A stretch of DNA of 6,468 nucleotides, taken from Bacteroidota bacterium. Its GTDB lineage: Bacteria; Bacteroidota; Bacteroidia; Chitinophagales; Chitinophagaceae. Within the stretch, counting starts at the first letter, position 1; each line of letters opens with the position of its first letter. A program made the translations under genes and the position numbers. Positions 1-6,406 of this stretch are shown one piece after another. Where the stretch lies: positions 111,058 through 117,525 of the forward strand of contig CP058707.1 in the NCBI GenBank assembly GCA_013414745.1, given 5' to 3'. The notes under the pieces were generated by a model. The model did no database searches. It had not been told where the DNA came from and saw only the letters and a list, made by a program, of their open reading frames with translations.

Positions 1-336
1 CTGGCTGCATAGATTGGCCTTACGATCCTTTCGCTTACGAATCGGATTTGTATGACTTAAAAGATGTCCACGTTTGCGGTAAGCGCGAATCATTTGATAA
101 ACGCCAAATTCTTTATTCAGGTCAACGCTACCAAATTGGTTAAGGTTGGGAGCCGTAGCTTCAGCAGAGGTGGAAACAGAATTCACTCCATGACCATTTT
201 GGGAGATCGCAAAGTCGAATCCTTCAAAGAATTTTTTATACTCGGGATGCACGGTATACGGGTCGTTTAGAAAATCCTTATACAATTCTTCGATATAGCC
301 TGGATGTGAATTTGTCACAAAGGAAAAGTCTTTCAT
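1..336 (-). CDS. sucA: 2-oxoglutarate dehydrogenase E1 component, N-terminal part (runs off window)
   Basis: This is the first 112 codons of the thiamine-diphosphate E1 subunit of the 2-oxoglutarate dehydrogenase complex, the TCA-cycle enzyme that decarboxylates 2-oxoglutarate and passes the succinyl group to E2. Residues 9-40 (NSHPGYIEELYKDFLNDP, then a PEYKKFFEGF segment) match the short N-terminal helix domain of this family, which contacts E2. Residues 86-105 hold YQMIRAYRKRGHLLSHTNPI, the conserved start of the main E1 body. The start at 336 is supported by an in-frame TAG 33 nt upstream and by the usual MKDF-type N-terminus of Bacteroidota homologues. There is no Shine-Dalgarno sequence. 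The frame is intact to the left edge, where about 800 further residues are missing. The thiamine-binding site is outside the window. Identification is secure from the N-terminal motifs alone, although no catalytic residue can be checked. Confidence 0.9.
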   Translation of the reverse strand, partial: MKDFSFVTNSHPGYIEELYKDFLNDPYTVHPEYKKFFEGFDFAISQNGHGVNSVSTSAEATAPNLNQFGSVDLNKEFGVYQMIRAYRKRGHLLSHTNPIRKRKDRKANLCSQ

Positions 337-480
337 GGGGCAGTCATATTTAAAGGATTCAGCGTGCTAGAGGTTCGCGAAATTAAGTATAAATCATACA
401 CATCCGATAGAATGGGGGAATGAGAATTTTATGGGAATTGTGAAGATGAGTAAGTCTGGAAAAACGTGAACTTTGGGAAT

Positions 481-504
481 TTGCCTTCGGCTTCGCTCAG
501 GCAA
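481..504. repeat. Short palindromic element at the edge of the repeat array
   Basis: TTGCCT at 481-486 pairs with AGGCAA at 499-504 around a 12-nt loop (TCGGCTTCGCTC). From memory, the core CCTTCGGCTTCGCTCAGG resembles short dispersed GC-rich sequences often seen between genes in Bacteroidota, but I cannot search for it. Its right half runs straight into the first unit of the 19-bp array. Aligned in register, 483-501 matches the unit variant of copies 2-4 at 11 of 19 positions, with CGGCTTCG shared exactly. Confidence 0.5.
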
Positions 505-699
505 CACGGCTACGAACACGCAACACGGCTTCGAACAAGCAACACGGCTTCGAACAAGCAACACGGCTTCGAACAAGCAACACGGCTACGAACACGCAAC
601 ACGGCTACGAACACGCAACACGGATACGAACACGCAACACGGATACGAACACGCAACATGGCTACGAACACGCAACACGGCTACAAACACGCAACGAGG
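502..699. repeat. 19-bp tandem repeat array, ten full copies plus an 8-bp partial copy
   Basis: The unit is CAACACGGCTACGAACACG. Full copies begin at 502, 521, 540, 559, 578, 597, 616, 635, 654 and 673, and a partial diverged copy (CAACGAGG) ends at 699. The period is exactly 19 with no indels between copies. Variants are blocked: copies 2-4 carry CTTCGAACAAG, copies 1, 5 and 6 carry CTACGAACACG, copies 7-8 carry ATACGAACACG, copy 9 has CAACATGG, and copy 10 has CTACAAACACG. Such blocks suggest local duplication by slippage or unequal exchange. Each unit contains AACACG twice. A 19-bp period is not a multiple of three, which argues against a coding repeat. It has no spacers, so it is not a CRISPR array. 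Confidence 0.95.
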
Positions 700-737
700 T
701 AAAGAGGACACCCGGCATCCTACCTGGAAACTGAATG

Positions 738-760
738 CGGCGTTTAGTGTAAATCTGCCG
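738..760 (-). terminator. Imperfect hairpin just downstream of folE, weak terminator candidate
   Basis: CGGC (738-741) pairs with GCCG (757-760), and an inner TTTA/TAAA pair surrounds a GTG loop, with mismatches between the two stem parts. It begins 3 nt beyond the corrected folE stop, which is where a terminator would lie. No run of T follows on the minus strand, so intrinsic termination here is doubtful. Confidence 0.2.
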
Positions 761-763
761 AAA

Positions 764-1344
764 TCAATCGAAGAAATTCTCCCCGTGTTTTTCCTTTTCA
801 AATTCTCCCTTAAATGCAGAAGTAGTCGTAGATGAGTTTTGTTTTGTACCCCCGCATCATCATACACAGGTGTTTGGCTTCAATTACCACCGCCACACCG
901 AGTGGATTGAGCGCCTCTTGCACGGCATCTAAAATCTGATGGGTCATACGCTCCTGTACCTGTAAGCGACGGGCATAACAGTCCACTACCCGGGCCAGTT
1001 TGCTCAGGCCCGTGATATACCCGTTGGGGATATACGCGATATGCGCTTTGCCGAAAAAGGTAACATATGGTGCTCGCACATCGAGAATAACTCAATATCC
1101 TTCACGATCACCATTTCAGAATAACTCTCCTTGAATTTAGCCGAATTGATGATATCAACAGCGTTCATTTTATAGCCCTGGGTTAGGAACATATTGGCTT
1201 TTGCGACCCGATCGGGTGTTTTTTCCAATCCTTCCCGCGTAATATCTTCCCTAAAGCGGACAAGATGGTTTTATAACTCTGAGATAAATCCTGAAGGGTA
1301 TTTTCGTTATAAATTTCGGCCTTTTTGTAATGCATTCCTGACAT
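764..1344 (-). CDS. folE: GTP cyclohydrolase I (type IA), reading frame broken by three indels
   Basis: The enzyme converts GTP to 7,8-dihydroneopterin triphosphate in the cytoplasm, the first step of folate and pterin synthesis. The corrected protein has 193 residues, normal for the family. In order it carries [11 protein letters not shown], then [20 protein letters not shown] with the zinc-binding Cys and the His-His pair, then [23 protein letters not shown], and near the C-terminus HLCMMMRG with the second zinc Cys. The frame breaks at three points: a lost C (+ strand) in CCC at 1249-1251, a lost A in the A-run at 1054-1058, and an extra C in the C-run at 849-853. Removing the extra C restores the expected [18 protein letters not shown] tail and a TGA stop at 764-766. 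The start at 1344 (MSGMHYKK) lies 10 nt after the stop of the upstream pterin gene; Met at 1335 is an alternative. Because each break sits in or beside a homopolymer, I judge the gene intact in the organism. Confidence 0.93.
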
Positions 1345-1354
1345 GGTGCTCAAT

Positions 1355-1764
1355 TTACTGTCCGTAGTACTCTACGTAAATATTGCGGGTTTCGATGAGT
1401 TTAATACAATGTAACGTAACGCCCAACTGCTGAATATCGGCCTCAATTTCATTCCAGATACCGATAGCCAGATTCTCAGCGGAGGTAAATTTACCTTGAA
1501 GAAAAGGCACGTCAATATTGAGGTTTTTATAGTCACTACCTCTACCACTTTATCTTCACTATCGTTCCCAGGGTTTTCGCATTCACCACAAAACCGGTAT
1601 CTGCATGCGGTTCCCTTTCACGGTGACGTGCAATTCATAGTTATGTCCGTGGTAATTGTCGTTGCTGCATTTACCAAAAACTGCCCGGTTTTGTTCTACT
1701 GACCACTTGGCGTTCCACAACTTATGTGCGGCATTAAGTGTTCTACTCGTGTTACGTATACCAT
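1355..1764 (-). CDS. 6-pyruvoyl/6-carboxytetrahydropterin synthase family protein, reading frame broken by four deletions
   Basis: The corrected 137-residue protein acts on dihydroneopterin triphosphate, the product of FolE, which is encoded 10 nt downstream. It begins MVYVTRVEHFNAAHKLWN with the first zinc His. It continues with VFGKCSNDNYHGHNYELH, giving the catalytic Cys and the other two zinc His residues, and ends in KLIETRNIYVEYYGQ, which carries the conserved Glu. The Cys-x5-HGHNY spacing is that of animal-type PTPS (tetrahydrobiopterin synthesis) and not the Cys-x3-HGH of E. coli QueD (queuosine), so I leave the symbol blank. Many databases would still label it QueD-like. One-base losses lie at 1735-1736 (AA), 1613-1615 (CCC), 1555-1556 (TT) and 1534 (C). 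After correction the catalytic Asp-His pair reads VDYKNLN, that is Tyr in place of His (codon 1529-1531); this may be a base-call error. The start at 1764 matches the family N-terminus. Confidence 0.88.
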
Positions 1765-2015
1765 AACTTTTCTGGCGGTAAAGGTAAGCGTTTAAATGAT
1801 TTCATTTTTTGCGTTGTTTATAGACTATTAGAAAATACTACAGGATAAAGACGGAAACCGATTCGTGTTGGGAATCAGTAGACCGGGCCATTCCGCTTTC
1901 GTCAGCGCTCATTTAAAATGGCTATTTGATGCGCATTTAGGCTGAGTTCACGCCGGTAACTCCAGCTTTTTTAATTCTTGTGGCAAGTTTGGCGGGTATT
2001 GCAGACTTTTGCACT
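1765..2015. other. Divergent intergenic region between the pterin operon and mqnB
   Basis: Both flanking operons start here and are transcribed outward. On the minus strand TACCTTTA (rc of 1779-1786) matches the Bacteroidota -7 element at seven of eight positions, 14 nt before the pterin synthase start, but without a clear TTG box. On the plus strand GACTTTTG (2004-2011) is a one-mismatch -7 element lying 23 nt after a TTG at 1978-1980. It is so close to the mqnB start that transcription from it would give an almost leaderless mRNA. Both are weak. A 38-codon open frame at 1832-1945 has no start codon and is not recognised. Confidence 0.4.
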
Positions 2016-2645
2016 GTGAAGATTCTTTTCATAACAGCCACAGAAATGGAAATGCAGGCCCTGAAGCCCGAATCGGAATGGCATGCCATTGAACAATGCA
2101 TTACAGGGGTCGGCTTACTGAATACAACGTTGGCTTTACAATTCATTTCCATCCGCCGTCCGGACCTCTTAATTCAGGCCGGCATCGGTGGCTCCTTAAG
2201 TGATGCCTATCAACCGGGAGAAGTTGTTGCCATTTCAAAAGAAACGATCGCTGATTTGGGGTCGGAAGATGGCGACCGGTTTATTTCGGTTTGGGATGCT
2301 GGTTTAAGTGACCCCAATTCCTTTCCGTTTCAACAAGGATGGATTGAGAACCCGCATCTTTCTGACTTTTCATTGAATATCCCTATCCAGCAAGGACTTA
2401 GTGTAAATGCGGTAGCCGGCAGTATAAGCACGGTTACCTGGCGAAAAGAACGGTACAAAGAAGGTATTGAAAACATGGAAGGAGCGGCTTTTCATGCTAT
2501 GGCCCGACTTGCAGGCATCCCCTTTCTGCAAATCAGGGGCATCTCGAACCGCGTTGAAGTACGAGACCGCAGCAACTGGAAAATTGAAGAAACCTTGCAG
2601 AATACAAAACAAGTGGTTCAGCATCTGATCGATACCCTGCCATGA
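2016..2645 (+). CDS. mqnB: Futalosine hydrolase
   Basis: MqnB hydrolyses futalosine to dehypoxanthinyl futalosine and hypoxanthine in the futalosine route to menaquinone. The protein has 209 residues, normal for the family, and belongs to the nucleoside phosphorylase fold. It begins KILFITATEMEMQAL, followed by ITGVGLLNTTLAL and DLLIQAGIGGSLSDAYQPG (the glycine-rich ribose-binding region). Residues from about 96 carry DPNSFPFQQGW, then GLSVNAVAGS, and ENMEGAAFHAM, whose Met and Glu contact the nucleoside in this superfamily. The tail is IRGISNRVEVRDRSNW, characteristic of futalosine hydrolases as opposed to MTA/SAH nucleosidases. I choose GTG 2016 because homologues start MKIL; the frame is open upstream to an alternative GTG at 1980. 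Its stop overlaps the mqnD start (ATGA at 2642-2645). It is the longest gene here with no frame break. Confidence 0.92.
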   Translation: MKILFITATEMEMQALKPESEWHAIEQCITGVGLLNTTLALQFISIRRPDLLIQAGIGGSLSDAYQPGEVVAISKETIADLGSEDGDRFISVWDAGLSDPNSFPFQQGWIENPHLSDFSLNIPIQQGLSVNAVAGSISTVTWRKERYKEGIENMEGAAFHAMARLAGIPFLQIRGISNRVEVRDRSNWKIEETLQNTKQVVQHLIDTLP

Positions 2646-3441
2646 AATATACACTGGCCATTTCGCCCTGTCCGAATGATACCTTCATTTTTGAACATCT
2701 TATTGCATCCAATCAATATGAAGTTTCATTTGAGGATATTGAAACTTTGAATTCACTGGCGAGTGCTGGCCAACCGGATATTGTAAAAATCAGTTATGCC
2801 CATTATTTCAGTGTGGCGATCAGTACCAGTTATTGCGTTGTGGAGGAGCATTGGGACGTGGAGTGGGTCCATTGCTGATTTGCCGGCCTGAGCAACTTTC
2901 CGAAAACCCTTCTACACTCAAAACAGCGATTCCCGGTGAACATACCACGGCTCATTTTTTATTGCAGTTTGCGTATCCCGATATCCTGAACAAACAAGTT
3001 ATCCGGTTTGATGCCATTGAAGATGCCGTGATTCGCCGTGAAGCAGATGCCGGTCTCCTGATTCATGAAAACCGTTTCACTTACGCCGACAAAGGCCTTT
3101 GTCTTATTCAGGATTTAGGCTCCTATTGGGAACAAAACCGGCTTACCTATTCCGCTCGGTGGCATTGCCTTGAAACGATCGATTCCTGAATCAGAAAAAA
3201 ACAAATCGCATCCGATTTACGCGAAAGCATTCAGGAAGCCTACAAACGTCATGAGCCCATAACTGCATTTATCCGGCAACATGCTCAGGCGATGCAGGAA
3301 GAAGTGATGCTTAAACATATCCGTTTATATGTGAACGAATATTCCATTGATGTGCAAGAAGATGGAATTGAAGCAATTCAGCGAATGAAGAATATGTTGC
3401 GTCCGGATTTGCAAATACCCCTATTTTTTGACAACAAATGA
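2642..3441 (+). CDS. mqnD: 1,4-dihydroxy-6-naphthoate synthase, reading frame broken by three indels
   Basis: MqnD converts cyclic dehypoxanthine futalosine to 1,4-dihydroxy-6-naphthoate, two steps after MqnB. The corrected protein has about 267 residues with a periplasmic-binding-protein fold. It shows the family signature SPCPNDTFIFEHLI at residues 8-21, then FEDIETLN, DIVKISYAHYF, RCGGALGRGVGPLLI (ligand-binding glycine-rich loop), and GLLIHENRFTY with the His proposed to act in catalysis. It continues with TGLPIPLGGIALKRSIPE and a helical C-terminus ending LFFDNK. Frame breaks lie at 2818 (one G lost), 3134-3137 (two A lost, or one gained; two lost gives the usual WEQKTG) and 3195-3201 (one A lost from an A-run). 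The start overlaps the mqnB stop and the stop overlaps the elaA start, both as ATGA, so translation is probably coupled. MqnA, MqnC and MqnE are not in the window. Confidence 0.92.
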
Positions 3442-3892
3442 TCAGCACCAAAATTTCACCATTTGATGAGGTTCCATTACGGGAATGGTATCAGATACTT
3501 CAGGCGCGAATCGCCGTTTTATAGTAGAACAAAATTGCCCGTATCAGGAGTGTGACGGGAAAGATCCGATTCATTTCATTTACGAATTTATCAGGGCGAC
3601 GAACTTGTTGCCTATTGCCGGATCCTGCCTCCCGGAATTTCCTATTCAGGATATGCCTCCATCGGTCGGGTTCTCACCACAGAAACTGGTCGAAATAAGG
3701 ATACGGTAAACAACTGATGCAAGAGGCCGTACAATTTTCTGATGCCCACTTTGCGGCGTCAATAAAAATTTCGGCTCAGGCTTATCTGGAAAAATTTTAT
3801 ACCGAACTTGGTTTTGAGACGGTATCAGCTCCTATCTGGAAGACGACATTCCGCATGTAGCCATGGTGCGAAAATTTCAGACTACTGTTTAA
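3438..3892 (+). CDS. elaA: ElaA-like GNAT family N-acetyltransferase, reading frame broken by four deletions
   Basis: This is a small GNAT-fold acyltransferase of the ElaA family, which is predicted to use acetyl-CoA; the substrate is unknown to me. The corrected length of 152 residues agrees with E. coli ElaA (about 153). Recognisable pieces are LQARIAVFIVEQNCPYQECD near residues 22-41, the family hallmark; then GDELVAYCRILPPG and SIGRVLTTETGRNKGYGKQL, which holds the CoA pyrophosphate-binding loop (R-x-x-G-x-G-type motif); ISAQAYLEKFYTELGF; and EDDIPHVAMVRK at the C-terminus. Frame breaks are one-base losses at 3517-3520 (T), 3587-3589 (T), 3699-3700 (G) and 3831-3832 (C or T). The ATG overlaps the mqnD stop, so it is the third gene of the mqn operon, though nothing shows a role in menaquinone synthesis. 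Its 3' end overlaps the convergent hydrolase gene by 11 nt. Confidence 0.88.
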
Positions 3893-5211
3893 TGAACAAA
3901 CGGGTTTGCGATCCACCCGACGCATCCTGCAACGAAATAAAATAATAACCGGGCCGAAGCGCTTTTACATCTATGCTTAATTCATGTGCCTTTCGATGAA
4001 TCCTTCTGAACATCCATGGCCCTGCCGGTTATATCCAGTATCCTGATCGAAGATGCTTGTAATTCCCTGGTGCTCGTGTAGACAAATAAGTAATCCGATG
4101 CTGGATTCGGATATACTTGCATCCTATTGGTATCGAATTCATATTGGGCACTCTGCAAAGGGCGGTATCCATACAACTGCTTTGATTATACCCAGTGAAG
4201 TTGACAGTGGTGCAATTTCCGCAAAGGATGTTTTTAAAAAAGCAGTGTATTTGGCCGGCACATAAACCAGTGGATCCAGCAGGGATACACACAATGCATT
4301 CCGGCGGCATCGAAATTCGTTTCAGAACATATACCATGATGCATCAAACGTTTATGCATAACTTGCGGACCGTACACAAAAACATATGGGTTCGTGGTAT
4401 TGTAACAATACAAAAATGTTCCGGTATCCACAGGCACTACATTATCGAGCAATCCGTGCATCGAAAGCACCGGGATCTGTTCATTGGCATCCAAGATGGT
4501 TGTATCTAAAACCCCACCACACCAATTAAATACTCCTTTCAGCTGGTAATTTGCCTGGACTGTATTTGTTGCGGAATCAATTGAACCTAAATCAACATAA
4601 GCCGAAGGATAAAGCTGATTCGCTTCGGTTTGATCGAGGAAGGCTGCATTCAGCACCGTAAACGCACCGGCACTTTGTCCGAGCAAAAAAACGTTATTCG
4701 CATCAATGCCATAATTGGAGGCATGAAAGGAAAGAAAACGGATCGCGGCATTGACATCCTGCAAAGCCCGGTACATGGCATAGCGAAAACTATTCATGTC
4801 ACCGGAACAGGCTGAACCATTGCCAAGATAATTCCAGCCTAATCGATATTCCACACTGGCGGCTACATAACCCTTACGAGCCAATTGCTGGGCATAGGCT
4901 GTAAAATCAGATTTTGAACCGGTATAAAACTCCCCCATGCACCAACACAACTAACGGGCGCTGGGGCAGCGGATCGATGGAAGGATTCGGGTAATGAATG
5001 TCTAATTTTAAATCGGTATTCGCCCCTGGTAATTTAAATTAGCCCCATAGGAAATATCATACTGACTAACTATTGCCAGCGGACTATAAAAATCATATTC
5101 TGCGAATCGTCCGGACAAACAGTAAGCCGTGGATTGCGAAAACAGCTCTTTGCTAAGGAAACTGAATACCAAGCACACCAGAACAAATGGCCTCATCCTG
5201 CAATAGTACAT
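3882..5211 (-). CDS. Secreted alpha/beta hydrolase (esterase-like) with T9SS type A sorting domain, frame broken by six indels
   Basis: The corrected protein has about 444 residues. MYYCRMRPFVLVCLVFSFLS followed by a cleavage region near FSQ is a Sec signal peptide; the start at 5211 has A-rich upstream sequence, and Met at 5196 is an alternative. The hydrolase domain shows RPLVVLVHGGEF (oxyanion loop), GYVAASVEYRLGW, FLLGQSAGAFTVL with the nucleophile Ser in GQSAG (codon 4672-4674), MHGLLDNVVPVDTG with the probable catalytic Asp, and DAAGMHCVYP with the probable His. A Cys-rich linker follows. The tail carries MQVYPNPASDYLFV, IRILDITGRAMDV and LRPGYYFISLQDASG, ending RLFIKQ, a type A domain that directs export through the outer membrane and is usually removed. 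Frame breaks: 5023-5026 (C lost), 4932-4936 (two C lost), 4282-4284 (G lost), 4236-4241 (A lost), 4157-4159 (A lost) and 3989-3990 (probable extra C). The substrate is unknown; carboxylesters are likely. Confidence 0.82.
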
Positions 5212-5230
5212 CTTTATATTCTGCTAAAAA

Positions 5231-6284
5231 TTATTGCTTCACGATGCGTAGGCTGCTACGTTTTCCGGTACTTAAATTTTGCGTATTAACCAGGTATACC
5301 CCTTGCGGCAAGGAAGAAGTATCTAACACAAAAGACTTTTCATTGCGTTGTGTCTGTATAAACACCTTTCCTTGTAAATCCCGCACCGCAATACTCAATA
5401 ACTGTGCATTCACCTGACGAAAATGGAGTTCTTCGTTCACTATGGAAGGATACACCTGAAGATCGGAATCAGCTTGTAAACCAGAAACGCCGGAAGGATT
5501 GGTGGATCCGCTTTTAAACTATTTGCTTTCAGAACAACATACGAATTAAAGATGGCATCACTTACATCGGCCAGTGCCATTTTCAGGTGATAGGTTGAAC
5601 CGGGAGTAACCGTATGGGTGGCGATCAGCGGAGTAGTAAAGCCATCCAGAGTGACCGTTGATCCGGTATTGGTAACGTATAAACTTTGATTGGTACTGCA
5701 TCCGCCTGTTCCATCATTGATTGAATTGATACTTACCGGGATAGTACTGCCTGGAACAATAGCCATATTATCAGTACCTGTAATACCCGGTCCACTAATC
5801 AGAAAGGCAAATACATCATTAAACGCCGTACAATTATACTCGGGTATTCTTCAGAACCAAAGATGTATTCAAACTCGACAAAATTACCAACCGGCTGCAA
5901 ATCAAACTCCAGAATACAGGCGTCATAAGTTGGTGCCGAAATAATGGTAGTCAGATCGTTGTCTCCCGAAGTTCCTAAAGCAGTCGACGAAACATCTAAG
6001 GCTACTCCGTCTAATCCATACGTAAAATTCAGCGGATCACTTTGGATACTGCCGCTGCCCAACACGATACCATGGATATTCCCAAATTGGATATCCCACT
6101 AAACAAACCATTGGCCGAAGTATCACAGTTTAACTGCACATTTGATACTGTTACTCCTGAGGTTCCGGAAGTGGCTACCAAAGTATTTACCAAGGTGGAT
6201 GCGGTTTGATTGGGTGAGAGACTGAGTTGTGCCTGACAAAATCCGGGAAAGCGCAGAGTGAAATGAAGGTCAATATCTTTTCAT
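5231..6284 (-). CDS. Choice-of-anchor L domain protein with T9SS type A sorting domain, frame broken by five deletions
   Basis: The corrected protein has 352 residues. It opens MKKILTFISLCAFPGFCQAQ, a Sec signal peptide. The choice-of-anchor L domain covers about residues 25-265: TLVNTLVATSGTSGVTVSN, then LGSGSI, CILEFDLQPVGNFVEFEYIF with GSEEYPEY, and FNDVFAFLISGPGI, the most diagnostic block. It then runs through STYHLKMALADVSDAIFNSY to the end of the domain. The last 75 or so residues form a T9SS type A sorting domain (LQVYPSIVNEELHF, IAVRDLQGKVF, LPQGVYLV, ending LRIVKQ). The domain name refers to proteins with varied surface anchors; its biochemical role is unknown. Breaks: one-base losses at 6278-6281 (T), 6248-6250 (A), 6073 (T), 5841 (C) and 5512-5515 (T). 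The hydrolase gene starts 19 nt downstream, so the two cargos probably share a transcript. Confidence 0.88.
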
Positions 6285-6301
6285 AGCATTAAATTATATC
6301 A

Positions 6302-6333
6302 CTAAGGTAACAAGAAATGTGTTGAAATAGCAA
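6302..6333 (-). promoter_or_regulatory. Candidate Bacteroidota promoter of the T9SS cargo operon
   Basis: On the minus strand TTG (rc of 6331-6333) is followed after 21 nt by TACCTTAG (rc of 6302-6309), one mismatch from the Bacteroidota -7 element TAnnTTTG. Published spacings are about 17-23 nt, so this fits. It leaves a leader of roughly 10-18 nt before the ATG at 6284. A match this short is expected by chance now and then, hence moderate confidence. Confidence 0.4.
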
Positions 6334-6406
6334 TTCCATCAATAAAACAAGCTGTTTACTCAATTGAAACGCCTTGTAAGTGGATTTATGTATTTCTTTG
6401 CAGACT

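Larger units (their letters stand above)
337..763. other. Non-coding region between folE and sucA, holding the tandem-repeat array
   Basis: No gene is supported here. Both neighbours are transcribed leftwards, so this is the 3' side of folE and the 5' side of sucA. It contains an imperfect hairpin just after the folE stop, the 19-bp repeat array, a short hairpin at the array edge, and about 145 bp of AT-richer sequence before sucA. On the minus strand TAATTTCG (378-385) matches the Bacteroidota -7 element TAnnTTTG at all but one fixed position, but no well-spaced TTG lies upstream of it, so I do not call it a promoter. Long open frames crossing the array arise because the repeat unit lacks stop codons. 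Confidence 0.7.

Noticed and set aside
502..699. CRISPR array
   Set aside because: The 19-bp units are directly adjacent with no unique spacers, and no cas genes are present.
466..867. Overlapping open frames of 78-120 codons across the tandem repeat on both strands, encoding 19-residue repeats
   Set aside because: They are open only because the 19-bp unit lacks stops in several frames. The translations are low-complexity, several frames are equally open, and the unit shows no coding-like period of three.
1832..1945. Plus-strand 38-codon open frame upstream of mqnB (contains KDGNRFVLGISRPG)
   Set aside because: It has no start codon after the in-frame TAG at 1829-1831, I recognise no family, and the gap is too short for a larger frameshifted gene. 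It could be a remnant but nothing supports that.
1937..2152. 71-codon minus-strand open frame over the start of mqnB
   Set aside because: It is antisense to the well-supported mqnB N-terminus and matches no family.
4029..4509. Open frames on both strands around 4029-4509, including a Cys-rich minus-strand frame
   Set aside because: The Cys-rich stretch is a frameshifted piece of the hydrolase linker; the plus-strand frames are shadows of the hydrolase gene.
764..6284. Reading folE, the pterin synthase, mqnD, elaA and the secreted genes as pseudogenes, or as programmed frameshifting
   Set aside because: Breaks are too many, spread over unrelated genes, and concentrated in homopolymers, which fits sequencing error better. 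None has a recognisable slippery-site and pseudoknot arrangement.
1999..6406. Shared TTGCAGACT just before mqnB (1999-2007) and the glycosyltransferase start (6398-6406)
   Set aside because: A 9-bp match in 6.5 kb is weak, and its distance to the two start codons differs (8 nt versus 0 nt), so a common regulatory site is not supported.
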